Positions 27,260 to 36,469 of a stretch of 64,000 nucleotides of DNA are shown here, in pieces. Made by a program: the position numbers and the translations under genes. This DNA is from Nitrospira sp. (GTDB lineage: Bacteria > Nitrospirota > Nitrospiria > Nitrospirales > Nitrospiraceae), in contig JAEURX010000014.1 of assembly GCA_016788885.1 (NCBI GenBank), positions 1 through 64,000 on the forward strand, written 5' to 3'. A model generated the notes under the pieces. It made no database searches. It was not told where the DNA came from and saw only the letters and a list, made by a program, of their open reading frames with translations. The first letter of the stretch is position 1, and each line of letters begins with the position of its first letter.

Positions 27260-28039
27260 ATGATCGAGTGGGTAGGACGGAAGACCATTGCCGGCTATGC
27301 ATACCTGGCGGCCTTGGCCACGCTCTTCACGCAAGCGATGGTGGATGTGCTGTCCCCAGCGCGGCAGGGACGTGGGGAGACGCTGCGAGTTCTGATCCGC
27401 CAGATCCTCTTTACGGGGGTCGATGCATTGCCTGTCACCAGCGTCATCGCGCTTCTGCTCGGCATCATCATTGTGACGCAGGCCGGCACCCAGCTTCCCA
27501 GGCTCGGGGCAGGCGGGCTGGTGGGGAGCATCATCGTGGTCACGGTGATTCGAGAGCTCGGCCCCTTGATCACCGCATTCATTGTCGTCGGCCGGTCGGG
27601 AACGGCGATTGCCACGGAATTGGGCAACATGTCCGTGACGCGAGAGGTGGTCGCACTCCGACTCATGGGGATTCCCATCAGCCAATTCGTCATCATGCCG
27701 CGCATAGTCGGCATGGTGCTCTCGATGCTGTGCCTGACGTTCTACTTCGATGTCGTGGCGGTGTTCGGTGGATATCTGGTCGCAGATGCACAATTGACCA
27801 TTCCCTTCTCCGCATTTGTCGAGAGTGTCACCCAGGCGCTGTCGACGACGGATGTGTTGATGACCGCAATCAAGGGGCTGGGGTTTGGATCGGCCGTTGC
27901 CGCCGTCTGTTGCTACCATGGCCTGGCGGTGCAATCCTCCTATACCGAAGTGCCGCAACAAACCACCAGGGCGATGATCAATTCCTTCGTCTTGTGTCTG
28001 CTGGTGGATGTCGTCGTGACGGTGCCGCTCTATCTATGA
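27260..28039 (+). CDS. mlaE: MlaE-family ABC transporter permease
   Basis: A 259-aa inner-membrane permease of the phospholipid-trafficking Mla/MCE system. It has five to six hydrophobic helices and the conserved stretch GPLITAFIVVGRSGTAIATELG with TREVVALRLMGI, diagnostic of MlaE. The start is uncertain: ATG 27260 follows a GAAGGAGG site at a long spacing (13 bases), and other in-frame starts exist upstream. Its stop overlaps the ATPase start by four bases. The conserved permease suggests a working transporter, despite the degenerate ATPase downstream. Confidence 0.87.
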   Translation: MIEWVGRKTIAGYAYLAALATLFTQAMVDVLSPARQGRGETLRVLIRQILFTGVDALPVTSVIALLLGIIIVTQAGTQLPRLGAGGLVGSIIVVTVIRELGPLITAFIVVGRSGTAIATELGNMSVTREVVALRLMGIPISQFVIMPRIVGMVLSMLCLTFYFDVVAVFGGYLVADAQLTIPFSAFVESVTQALSTTDVLMTAIKGLGFGSAVAAVCCYHGLAVQSSYTEVPQQTTRAMINSFVLCLLVDVVVTVPLYL

Positions 28040-28767
28040 GCGAGGCAGCGATCAGCTTTTCGCAGATTCGGACGCCCCTGGAGGGCGGCTTGTCCTCCCT
28101 GGAGCTGGATGTGCACATCGCGGCAGGTCAGTTCGTGGCGCTGGTGGGGCCGAGCCGCTCGGGGAAAAGCCTGGTCATCGAGTTGGCAGCGGGGCTGGTG
28201 CTACCGGAATCCGGGAGAGTCACGGTTTTGGGGCAGGACTGGAGCACTGTCCAGGATGGAGCGGTCAGCCCGGTTCGACTGCGTGTGGGGACCGTGCTGC
28301 AGCAGCCGGGGCTCTTGAGCAATATGACCCTGTTCAACAACGTGCTCTTACCGCTACGGTATCATCGCGGGTTGCTGCCGGCTCGTCAACGGGAGCAGCT
28401 GGTGATGGTGCAGCTGGAACGGTTAGGGGTGATGGCATTGCGGGATCGATTTCCCGCTGAGCTCAATCAGGGAGAGATACGGAGGGGAGCCATTGCCCGC
28501 GCGTTGATGCTGGAGCCGGAGGTCCTGCTGTTGGACGATCCTGTGGCAGGATTGGATGCAGACACGGTGCTGGTTCTGAAGCAGTATATCGAAGAGCACC
28601 GACGTCGCCACCCATTGACCGTCGTGGCGGCGTTACGCGCCTGGTCACCTTTCATGGAAGGTGCGGATCGACTGGTGGTGTTGCAGGATGGACGGGTGGC
28701 GGCCGATGGCACTCCTGAAGCAGTGGCCGGGACGGTTCCTCCATCGCTGAGACGATATGTCGGGTAA
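28036..28767 (+). CDS. mlaF: MlaF-like ABC ATPase with degenerate catalytic motifs
   Basis: A 243-aa ABC ATPase in the MlaF position. Walker A is intact (GPSRSGKS, 38-45) and a Gln-loop is present (VLQQPG). However, the signature motif reads LNQGE (143-147) instead of LSGGM/Q. The catalytic Glu after Walker B is Asp (LLLDD, 164-168). The H-loop His is replaced (VVAAL, about 196-200, where MlaF has VVSHD). These three changes together predict weak or no ATP hydrolysis. The rest aligns well along the whole length, so this is not a random pseudogene. ATGA overlap with the permease shows coupling. Confidence 0.85.
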   Translation: MSEAAISFSQIRTPLEGGLSSLELDVHIAAGQFVALVGPSRSGKSLVIELAAGLVLPESGRVTVLGQDWSTVQDGAVSPVRLRVGTVLQQPGLLSNMTLFNNVLLPLRYHRGLLPARQREQLVMVQLERLGVMALRDRFPAELNQGEIRRGAIARALMLEPEVLLLDDPVAGLDADTVLVLKQYIEEHRRRHPLTVVAALRAWSPFMEGADRLVVLQDGRVAADGTPEAVAGTVPPSLRRYVG

Positions 28768-28814
28768 TCGGCTCGAGAGCACGGCGCAGTCTTCGGAGTG
28801 AGAGAGGATCGATC

Positions 28815-29804
28815 ATGCATTATTCACATCGACTGTCGAGCGGCAGATTGGCGCAGATTGTCGGGACCTTCGTGGTGATTCCGGTGCTGATTTTGGTCGG
28901 TGCCGGTTTTTGGATGTCGCGGGCCGAACATCTGTTTGAACCCAAATATTCGCTCATGGCCAGCCTCAGCAAATCATATGGCCTGGAGCCGGGAGCTCCA
29001 GTGGTGGTCTCGGGCATTTCGATCGGCCGGGTCAAGCAGGTGGATTTGAATGATCGTGGAACCGTCGACCTGACCCTGCAGCTCTTGACCCGATACCAGA
29101 ATATGGTGAAGGACAACTCCGAATTACGAATTACGAAGAGCGGTGTGGTGGTCGGTCAGACCCAAGTCGATATCGGGATGGGCACATCCAACAGTTCGGT
29201 CTTGGGCGATGGCGCGACGATCCGTGCCGTGGAACCGAAAGACATCGCCGATCTGCTCAGCGAGGTCGAGCCGGTGTTGATGGCGGTGAAGCACACGTTA
29301 CTTCGAGTGGAAACGATCACGCAGGATCTGCAAGGTGGTCTCAAAGCAGGCGGAAAGGCATTGGAGCAGGTGGCCGTGGCGACGCAGGATCTGCCGTCGG
29401 TGGTGGCATCGGTTCAGCGAACGATTGCCTCGGTGGAGCAAACGGCGACGGCACTCCCGGCGATGACCGGTTCTATCAAGCGGACTCTGAGCGTGGTGGA
29501 CCGTGTGACCGCGGACGTGCAGCAGGCCACCGGCCGCCTGCCGGCTATTCTGGACAGCGCCGAGTCCACGTTGACCAGCGTGAAGCGCCTTTCGGATTCC
29601 GTGGACGAGGTCAGCCAGGAATTGATGCCGGTGATTCGGACGGCCGAAGGCACATTGACCGATGTCTCGATTCTGGTGCGCGGCGCGAAGCAGACGTTTC
29701 CCTTCAATCGGTTTGCGCAGAACGCCGGGCCGACACCGAAGGAATCGCCTGTGCCATCCCAGCCGGGCACGCAGAGCTTGAGGGGAGATCAACTGCGTCG
29801 ATGA
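28815..29804 (+). CDS. mlaD: MlaD-family MCE-domain protein
   Basis: A 329-aa substrate-binding protein of the MCE transporter. One N-terminal membrane helix (about 13-33) is followed by a single MCE domain (about 42-120; LEPGAPVVVSGISIGRV and the ITKSGVVVGQTQVDI strand), then a long helical coiled region (about 140-290) rich in repeated Val/Thr/Ser heptad-like segments, and a Pro-rich tail. The long helical extension resembles tube-forming MCE proteins such as PqiB/LetB-like or Mce, more than the short E. coli MlaD (183 aa). The stop overlaps the next gene by four bases. Confidence 0.87.
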   Translation: MHYSHRLSSGRLAQIVGTFVVIPVLILVGAGFWMSRAEHLFEPKYSLMASLSKSYGLEPGAPVVVSGISIGRVKQVDLNDRGTVDLTLQLLTRYQNMVKDNSELRITKSGVVVGQTQVDIGMGTSNSSVLGDGATIRAVEPKDIADLLSEVEPVLMAVKHTLLRVETITQDLQGGLKAGGKALEQVAVATQDLPSVVASVQRTIASVEQTATALPAMTGSIKRTLSVVDRVTADVQQATGRLPAILDSAESTLTSVKRLSDSVDEVSQELMPVIRTAEGTLTDVSILVRGAKQTFPFNRFAQNAGPTPKESPVPSQPGTQSLRGDQLRR

Positions 29805-30760
29805 GACCGCGATTGGATGGGTGCCACGCAGTCTTGGGCGTCATGGCGCTGTGCACGTTCCTGGGATGCGCAAGTCCTCCGCCACCTGCGTCTCCCGAAC
29901 CACAGCTTGGGCCAGGGGCGGCACAGATTGCGTCTCTTCGGCGGCAGGGCGAGCATTGGCAGATGCGGGGGGATCGCGCCCGTTCAGCGGAGGCCTACGA
30001 TGCGGCACGTCGCTTGGCGGAAAGTCTGGACGACAGGAGGAGCCTCATTGCGACGCTCAATGATATCGGTCGCTTGTCTCTGAGCCGAGGGGATTCGGCT
30101 CAGGCCATCATCTTGCACGAGCGGGCGGTCGCCATGGCTCGGGAACTTGGCGGTGCGGACCTCCTGCTCGAAAGTGTGATCGCACTGGGCGCTGCGCAGC
30201 ATCAGGCCGGGCAAATCCATGAGGCCGAACAGCGTTATCAGGAGGCGCTGGAGTGGGCTCAACAGCAGGGAGATCAGTCGGCGGAGGCGACCCTTCGAAA
30301 CAATCTCGGCTTACTGCGACAGGCGAAGGGAGACCTTGAGGAGGCCGCACAACTGTTTCGGCAGGCCATGGTCTTCAATCAGGCAGTCGGCAATCTCGCC
30401 TCCGAAGCCAGCAATCATGTGAACCTGGGGATGGTGGCCGAGGCCCGCCAGGCCTACGATACGGCTGAACAGGAGTTTGCACGAGCCCTGGAATTAGACA
30501 AAGCGGCGGAGCATCGGGACGAGATTGCGGCTGATCTCTTACGGTTGGGACGGGTTGCCGACCGCCGTGGATTTCCTGATCGCGGCTTGGTCTTCTTCGA
30601 GCGCGCCTACCACAGCTATCTGGCGCAAGGCGATCAGGCCCGAGCCGGGGCTGCACTGACGCAGGCCGTGGTCTGTGCGAAAAAGTTGGGACGGGATGCG
30701 GAGGTGACGCGTTTGGAACGCGCGCTGACGCGGTTGGCAATGCCCTCTCCCGCGAAGTAG
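29801..30760 (+). CDS. TPR-repeat lipoprotein of the MCE operon
   Basis: A 319-aa lipoprotein: signal peptide with lipobox FLGC, a Pro-rich linker, then about six tetratricopeptide repeats (e.g. ALGAAQHQAGQIHEAEQRYQEAL and NLGLLRQAKGDLEEAAQLFRQAM as individual units). It would sit at the outer-membrane face and could dock the MCE complex to an outer-membrane partner, the role that MlaA plays in E. coli; this is inference from operon position. It overlaps mlaD by four bases (ATGA). Confidence 0.85.
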   Translation: MRPRLDGCHAVLGVMALCTFLGCASPPPPASPEPQLGPGAAQIASLRRQGEHWQMRGDRARSAEAYDAARRLAESLDDRRSLIATLNDIGRLSLSRGDSAQAIILHERAVAMARELGGADLLLESVIALGAAQHQAGQIHEAEQRYQEALEWAQQQGDQSAEATLRNNLGLLRQAKGDLEEAAQLFRQAMVFNQAVGNLASEASNHVNLGMVAEARQAYDTAEQEFARALELDKAAEHRDEIAADLLRLGRVADRRGFPDRGLVFFERAYHSYLAQGDQARAGAALTQAVVCAKKLGRDAEVTRLERALTRLAMPSPAK

Positions 30761-30787
30761 CGGGTGTGACGATTGGCGGAGCGCCGG

Positions 30788-33100
30788 TTACTTGATGGCG
30801 ACAGCCTTAACCTCTTTGTAGGTCGTGTGCCCCTGCAACACCTTTTGAATGCCGTCCTGCACCAGGGTCGTCATGCCGTCGTCCATGGCGGCCTTGAGCA
30901 TTTCATCCGTTTTGGCTTTGTTTTGGATCAACTTCTTCATGTGATCCGTCCCCAGCAGCAACTCGTGCAACGCCACGCGGCCCTTTAACCCGGTGCGGTT
31001 GCAGGTATCGCAGCCTTTCCCTCGATAGAGTCGGAAATTGGCGTCGAAGGGAACGTTCAGCGATTCCCAGTACGCCGGGCCATACCCCAGCCGCAATTCT
31101 TCATATTCTTCCTTGGAGGGCTGATAGGCCTCTTTACAGTCTTTGCAGATGCGCCGTGCTAACCGCTGAGCCAGCACCCCCAACATGGCATCGGCGAAAC
31201 TGAAGGAGTCGCAGCCCATGTCCAATAGACGCGTGATGGTTTCCACGGCGCTGTTGGTGTGCAAGGTGCTCAGCACCAGGTGACCCGTCAGCGAGGCTTC
31301 GATCCCGGTATCCGCCGTTTCCTTATCGCGCATTTCTCCGACCATGATGACGTCCGGGTCGGCGCGGAGAAAGGCGCGCATGGCGGCCGCGAAGGTGAAT
31401 CCGATTTTCGCATGAACCTGCACCTGGCGGAGACCGTATTGCGTGATTTCGACCGGGTCCTCTGCCGTCCAGATTTTGATGTCCGGGGTGTTGATGTACC
31501 CGAGGACGGAGTGCAGCGTGGTGGTTTTCCCGGACCCGGTGGGGCCGACGCAGAGGATGATGCCGTAGGGCTTTTGAGCGATATTCTTGATCTCGCGCAA
31601 GTTCCGGTCTGAGAACCCCATCTTATCAACGGGGAGCGGTTCGCTTGCGGCGAGAATACGCATGACGACGTCTTCGTTATAGCCGGCGGTCGGGATGGTG
31701 GCGACACGCAGCTCAATTTCCTTGTTCTCGCCGATCTTGAATTTGATCTTGCCGTCCTGAGGCTTGCGGCGTTCCGCGATGTCGAGGCTGGCCATGATCT
31801 TGAGCCGGGACACGATGGCGCGGCGATAACTTGGCGGGATCTTCATGTATTCGAAGCAGTCGCCGTCGACCCGGAACCGAACGAGCGTGTCGCGTTTTTC
31901 GCCGTAGGGTTCGATATGAATGTCTGAGGTGCCTTGGCGGAACGCGTCCGCAATGATTTGGTTCGCGAGACGCACGATGGCATTGTCGTTTTCATCGAGT
32001 CCGGCACTGGACGCTTCTTCCTGAGCCTCCAGCTGGGACTCGCTGACCAACTCGCCGAGAATGTCCGAGACATTCTCGTTCATCTTGGTGACGGTTTCTG
32101 GAGTGCCGGTGGTACTCGTCAGAAACAGGGCGATGTCGCGGCGGAGACTGACGGCGAAGCGGATATTCAGGCCAGGAAAGGTGCGTTTAATGTCCTGGAC
32201 GCGGTCCAAATCACCGGGGTCGTCGGTCAGGATCTCGATCGCGGCGCGATCCCGCTTCAGGGGCATCCAGTGGTTTTTTTTCAGATAGTCGACATTGAGA
32301 TTTTTCAGTAGCTCGATGTCGACGATGGTGCGTTCGTTGTACTCGATGTAGGGGCACTTGTGGAAGTTGGCCAATGACTTGCCCAGTTCGGCCTTCGGAA
32401 TTTTGTATTTCTCAATGAGAAGCGATTCGATGTCCGTCGTGCCCTTCTTCGCTTCGGTCAAGGCGACATCGAGATCCTGTTGTGAGATTTTGCCGTTGTT
32501 CAGTAGATAGTCGAATTTCGACGGTGGCTTTTTGGAGGTTTTTCGCAGCGTGTGAAATGCCGTCCCCAGCGCTTTGGCGATTTCCGCGACGCATTCCTCG
32601 TCTTTGCGCGTGAATCGCCCACCGCTCTTCTTGTTGAGAAGCTGGATGACGCCCATGAGATATTTGTTTTCGGCAACGACGGGATAGGTGAGGACCTGCT
32701 TGGTCTTGAACCCCGTGTTCTTGTCGTAGGTGGCGTCATGGGTCAGCGCGGGATGAATCGTGCCCAGCTCGGCCAGGCTATAGGCATCTCCCACATTGAC
32801 CGGGCGGAGGTACTTGGCGCAGAACCCCGGAAGACTCTGTTCTGTGATCGGGGTGCGCACTTCCTGAACCGTATCGAGATGGGGGATCTTGGAAAAGATT
32901 TCCTTCTTTTCCGAGTCGACGACGAACAGCGTGAGATCTTCTGCGTCGAAACAGCTGAGAATGTCGTGGCGTAGGTCGAGGAGAATTTGATCGATGTCTG
33001 CCGCGGCGAGGATCTGTGCGCTGATCCGTTTGACGTTTTCGGCGTTCCCGGCCTTGAGTGCGGGGTCACTGACACCAGGCAGCGGAGCTTTGGGCTGCAT
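30788..33100 (-). CDS. GspE/PilB-type assembly ATPase with N-terminal GAF domain
   Basis: A 770-aa secretion/pilus-type hexameric ATPase. An N-terminal GAF domain (about 20-185) is followed by a T2SSE_N/MshEN-like domain (about 200-340) and a C-terminal ATPase (about 385-770) with Walker A GPTGSGKTT, Asp-box-like RADPDVIMVGEMRD, His-box TGHLVLSTLHTN, and a CxxC...CxxC zinc motif (CKDCKEAY and CDTCNRTG). The start at 33100 has GGAG eight bases upstream. The GAF domain is unusual for this family and suggests that a small ligand controls assembly. No GspF/PilC or pilin gene is adjacent. Confidence 0.9.
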   Translation of the reverse strand: MQPKAPLPGVSDPALKAGNAENVKRISAQILAAADIDQILLDLRHDILSCFDAEDLTLFVVDSEKKEIFSKIPHLDTVQEVRTPITEQSLPGFCAKYLRPVNVGDAYSLAELGTIHPALTHDATYDKNTGFKTKQVLTYPVVAENKYLMGVIQLLNKKSGGRFTRKDEECVAEIAKALGTAFHTLRKTSKKPPSKFDYLLNNGKISQQDLDVALTEAKKGTTDIESLLIEKYKIPKAELGKSLANFHKCPYIEYNERTIVDIELLKNLNVDYLKKNHWMPLKRDRAAIEILTDDPGDLDRVQDIKRTFPGLNIRFAVSLRRDIALFLTSTTGTPETVTKMNENVSDILGELVSESQLEAQEEASSAGLDENDNAIVRLANQIIADAFRQGTSDIHIEPYGEKRDTLVRFRVDGDCFEYMKIPPSYRRAIVSRLKIMASLDIAERRKPQDGKIKFKIGENKEIELRVATIPTAGYNEDVVMRILAASEPLPVDKMGFSDRNLREIKNIAQKPYGIILCVGPTGSGKTTTLHSVLGYINTPDIKIWTAEDPVEITQYGLRQVQVHAKIGFTFAAAMRAFLRADPDVIMVGEMRDKETADTGIEASLTGHLVLSTLHTNSAVETITRLLDMGCDSFSFADAMLGVLAQRLARRICKDCKEAYQPSKEEYEELRLGYGPAYWESLNVPFDANFRLYRGKGCDTCNRTGLKGRVALHELLLGTDHMKKLIQNKAKTDEMLKAAMDDGMTTLVQDGIQKVLQGHTTYKEVKAVAIK

Positions 33101-33339
33101 CACGTTGTCTCCAACAGGCTGAACGGGGAGCTGAGTGTGGTGTCGGGATGCAATATCGGACTGGGAACCTGCGTCAGGCACAGGTTCCTGGCCGGGCTTC
33201 TTCCGTGTGTGTCAGTGTATCGCAACGGCGGGTCAAGGCAAGCAAAAGGCATTTTCTCAAACCCGGAGTTGCGGTCGGGTGGGGGCCTGGTGACGCAACG
33301 TGGAATGAGCGTGGTGACGGTGGAGAAGCGGAGGAAGGG

Positions 33340-35046
33340 TCAGGATGCAGACTGCATCAATGTCGTCAGTGTCTGGAGGACTTGGTCGGGGGCGATTTTT
33401 TTCGTTTCGCCGGTCTGACGTATTTTGAGTTCAACCTGCCCCTGTGCCAAGCCCTTTTCCCCGATGACCAGGTGGAAGGGGGCACCGATCAGGTCGGCAT
33501 CGTTAAATTTGACCCCGGCGCGTTCGTCACGGTCGTCCCAGAGGACTTCGATGCCGGACTCTTGTAGTGATCGGTACAAAGAGCCTGCGAGCTGGCTGAC
33601 CGGCTCGGACTGACTGAGCGGCAACAGGGTGACGTGAAACGGCGCGATGGGAATCGGCCACTTGATGCCCTTGGCATCGTGATTCTGCTCAACCGATGCG
33701 GCGGCCACGCGGCTTACGCCGATGCCATAACAGCCCATGACGGCCAACTGTTCCTGTCCTTGCGCGTCGAGGAACGTCGCCTTCATGGCCTGGCTGTATT
33801 TCGTGCCCAACATAAAGACATGGCCGACCTCAATGCCTTTGGCCGTCTTTAGCGTGCCATCGTTCCGCGGAGAGGGATCACCGGCCTGTGCATTCCGTAA
33901 ATCCGTGAATTGATCCACGGTGAAGTCACGGTTCCAGTTGGCGTCGACGTAATGGGTATCGGGTTGGTTGCCTCCCACGGCGAAGTTGGCCATGGCTTTC
34001 ACGGCCCAGTCGGCCAGGATCCGGATCTTTTTCAGACCGACAGGCCCAACGTATCCGACGGGAGCGCCGGTCAATTGCGGAACGAGTTCCGGGGCGACGA
34101 GTTCAATGTCGGTGGCACCTAAGAGGCGTTTGACCTTAATCTCGTTGACCGCATGATCGCCGCGAACCAGCACGGCCACGGTTTCTTTCCCTGTGCTGTA
34201 CAGAAGGGTCTTGACCAGTTGGGCCGGAGTGATGTTCAGGAACGATGTGACCTCTTCGACTGTTCGCCGTCCAGGAGTCGATACGGCGGTGAGCGGGCGA
34301 AGTGCAGGCAACTCGGCTGGCTCAGGCGCCAACACCTCGGCCCGCTCGACGTTGGCGGCATACGTGCCTTCCCCGCTATAGACGATGGTTTCTTCGCCGG
34401 TCTCGGCCAGCACCATGAATTCGTGTGAGGATGTTCCGCCGATCAGGCCAGTGTCCGCCTCTACCGGTCTGAAGGTGAGTCCGCAGCGGGCGAAGATGCG
34501 GTTGTAGGCCTCGTACATCTTTTGATAACTCAGCCTGGCCCCGGCTTCGTCTCGGTCGAAGCTGTACGCATCCTTCATGATGAACTCGCGTCCCCGCATC
34601 AACCCGAAACGGGGTCGGATTTCATCCCGGAACTTCGTCTGGATCTGATAGAAGTTGAGCGGCATCTGCCGATAGGAGCGGACTTCGCGGCGGAAGAGGT
34701 CGGTGATCACCTCTTCATGCGTCGGACCGAGGCAGAAGTCACGCTCGTGGCGATCCTTGAATCTCAGGAGTTCCTTGCCGTAGAAATCCCACCGCCCCGT
34801 TTCCCGCCACAGTTCGGCCGGGGAGGCGACGGGCATGAGGACTTCCTGTGCGCCGGCGCGGTTCATTTCCTCACGGACAATCTTCTCGATTTTTCGAAGA
34901 ACACGTAATCCAAGCGGGAGATAGGTATAGATGCCGGCCGCAACCTTGCGAATCATGCCGGCGCGCAGCATGAATCGATGGCTGACCGTTTCAGCTTCGC
35001 CTGGATCTTCTCGCAGCGTGGGGATGAGTGTTTCGGAAACGCGCAT
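33340..35046 (-). CDS. proS: Prolyl-tRNA synthetase
   Basis: A 568-aa class II aminoacyl-tRNA synthetase charging tRNA-Pro. It begins with the typical MRVSETLIPTLREDP segment, has motif 2-like FRDEIRPRFGLMRGREFIMKD, the bacterial-type YbaK editing insertion (about 225-385) and the C-terminal anticodon domain (about 470-565). The length is normal for the bacterial type. It follows rseP by 6 bases at the end of the envelope operon uppS-cdsA-dxr-rseP-proS, a widespread bacterial order. Confidence 0.97.
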   Translation of the reverse strand: MRVSETLIPTLREDPGEAETVSHRFMLRAGMIRKVAAGIYTYLPLGLRVLRKIEKIVREEMNRAGAQEVLMPVASPAELWRETGRWDFYGKELLRFKDRHERDFCLGPTHEEVITDLFRREVRSYRQMPLNFYQIQTKFRDEIRPRFGLMRGREFIMKDAYSFDRDEAGARLSYQKMYEAYNRIFARCGLTFRPVEADTGLIGGTSSHEFMVLAETGEETIVYSGEGTYAANVERAEVLAPEPAELPALRPLTAVSTPGRRTVEEVTSFLNITPAQLVKTLLYSTGKETVAVLVRGDHAVNEIKVKRLLGATDIELVAPELVPQLTGAPVGYVGPVGLKKIRILADWAVKAMANFAVGGNQPDTHYVDANWNRDFTVDQFTDLRNAQAGDPSPRNDGTLKTAKGIEVGHVFMLGTKYSQAMKATFLDAQGQEQLAVMGCYGIGVSRVAAASVEQNHDAKGIKWPIPIAPFHVTLLPLSQSEPVSQLAGSLYRSLQESGIEVLWDDRDERAGVKFNDADLIGAPFHLVIGEKGLAQGQVELKIRQTGETKKIAPDQVLQTLTTLMQSAS

Positions 35047-35052
35047 GTGGGG

Positions 35053-36444
35053 TTATGGGGAAATCAGTCGCTCAATGTCGTTCCAGAAGGCAAAAATCAT
35101 GATGCCGACTAATAGCACCAATCCCACCTGTTGTGCCAGTTCTCGCTGCCGATCTTCAAGAGGTTTTCGTCGAATCGCCTCAATAAAGAAAAACAATAAG
35201 TGTCCCCCGTCCAAAATGGGAATGGGCAGCAGGTTGAGCACGCCCAGGTTGATGCTCAGCATCGCCATGAGAAAGACCAGGCTTGAGGTGCCCTGTTCGG
35301 CGGCATCCCCCGCCGTTTTGGCGATTGTGAGCGGCCCGCCGATGTTTTTCCGCGAGATATCTCCCGTGATGATCTTGTAAATGCCCACCACCGTCAGCTC
35401 GGTCCATCCCCAGGTGGCCTGGGCTCCGAGCCAGGGCGCCTTCAGCGGTTCGTTGGTTTGGAGAATCGTCTGGTTCTGAGCCGAAATGCCGATTTTTCCT
35501 ATTTCAGCCGGTTTCCCGTCCACGGTCGCCTTTTCGCCCATGGGTGTCACGGCGACCGTTTGGGCGGATCCGTTCCGTTGAATCTCAAACTGCAGCGCGT
35601 GGTTCGGGTTCTCCCGCACCAGCGCAGTCATTTGGGACCAGGTGAAGATGTCGTGTCCATCGATGCGTACGACGCGGTCTCCGGCAGTGAGTCCTGCAGC
35701 CTGCGCGCGGGAGCCGGGGATGACGGCTGTGATGACCGGAGCCCGCTCCTCAATGCCAAGTTGATAGATCGTGGTGGGCTTGCCGTTGTCCTGCACGGTG
35801 GTTTTACCCGGAGTTACGAGCACCGTCTTGATCTGTTCCCCGCGAGTGAGGTCCAACGTCAGCTGCTTGCCGTTGCTTTGGGAGATGAATTTCAGCAACT
35901 CCGCATTAGTCGAGATCTCTTTCTCATTGACCCGGATGATCCGGTCGCCGGGCTTTAATCCGGCCTGATCGGCCGGCGAGCCAGGAAGGACGGCTTCGAT
36001 TTCCGGAATGATGTCCTTGAAGCTGGGCACCGGCAGCGTGTAGCCGAGCCCGATATAGGCCGTATAAATCAAATAGGCGAGGATGAAGTTGAAAATCGGA
36101 CCGGCTGCGACGATGAGGGTCTTCCCCCACAGCGATTGATGGACGAAGGCTCGCTTCTTGTCTTCGGGGGTCAGAGGCTCGTGTTCGTCCTCGCCGAAGA
36201 GCTTGACGTAGCCACCGAGCGGAACAACCGAAAGGAGGTATTCGGTTTCACCAATTTGCCGGCCGAAGATCTTGGGTCCGAAGCCGAGGGAAAACTTCAG
36301 CACCTTGACGCCGACCCAGCGTGCGGCCAGGAAATGTCCCGCTTCATGGAAGGCGACGAGGACGCCCAATACCACCAGGAACGGAAGGGCCCAGTGGGTC
36401 AGCATCGACACCACGTCAGGGGACCAGACAAAGGTTGTTCCCAC
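35053..36444 (-). CDS. rseP: RIP site-2 metalloprotease RseP
   Basis: A 463-aa membrane zinc protease that cleaves transmembrane anti-sigma factors and signal-peptide remnants. HEAGH at residues 33-37 lies in the first helix, LDG near residue 408 (LPIPILDGGHLL) supplies the third zinc ligand, and two PDZ domains (about 125-205 and 215-290) lie between. The start is GTG with AAGGAG seven bases upstream. It sits between dxr and proS, with gaps of 25 and 6 bases. No anti-sigma gene is nearby. Confidence 0.96.
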   Translation of the reverse strand: MGTTFVWSPDVVSMLTHWALPFLVVLGVLVAFHEAGHFLAARWVGVKVLKFSLGFGPKIFGRQIGETEYLLSVVPLGGYVKLFGEDEHEPLTPEDKKRAFVHQSLWGKTLIVAAGPIFNFILAYLIYTAYIGLGYTLPVPSFKDIIPEIEAVLPGSPADQAGLKPGDRIIRVNEKEISTNAELLKFISQSNGKQLTLDLTRGEQIKTVLVTPGKTTVQDNGKPTTIYQLGIEERAPVITAVIPGSRAQAAGLTAGDRVVRIDGHDIFTWSQMTALVRENPNHALQFEIQRNGSAQTVAVTPMGEKATVDGKPAEIGKIGISAQNQTILQTNEPLKAPWLGAQATWGWTELTVVGIYKIITGDISRKNIGGPLTIAKTAGDAAEQGTSSLVFLMAMLSINLGVLNLLPIPILDGGHLLFFFIEAIRRKPLEDRQRELAQQVGLVLLVGIMIFAFWNDIERLISP

Positions 36445-36469
36445 AACAGCACTCCTTGGGTTCAGGGTA

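Noticed and set aside
27268-28767. 499-codon open frame spanning the MlaE and MlaF genes
   Set aside because: Its first half is an out-of-frame reading of mlaE with Arg/His/Gly-rich nonsense; only the part from 28036 is the real ATPase, with an ATGA start.
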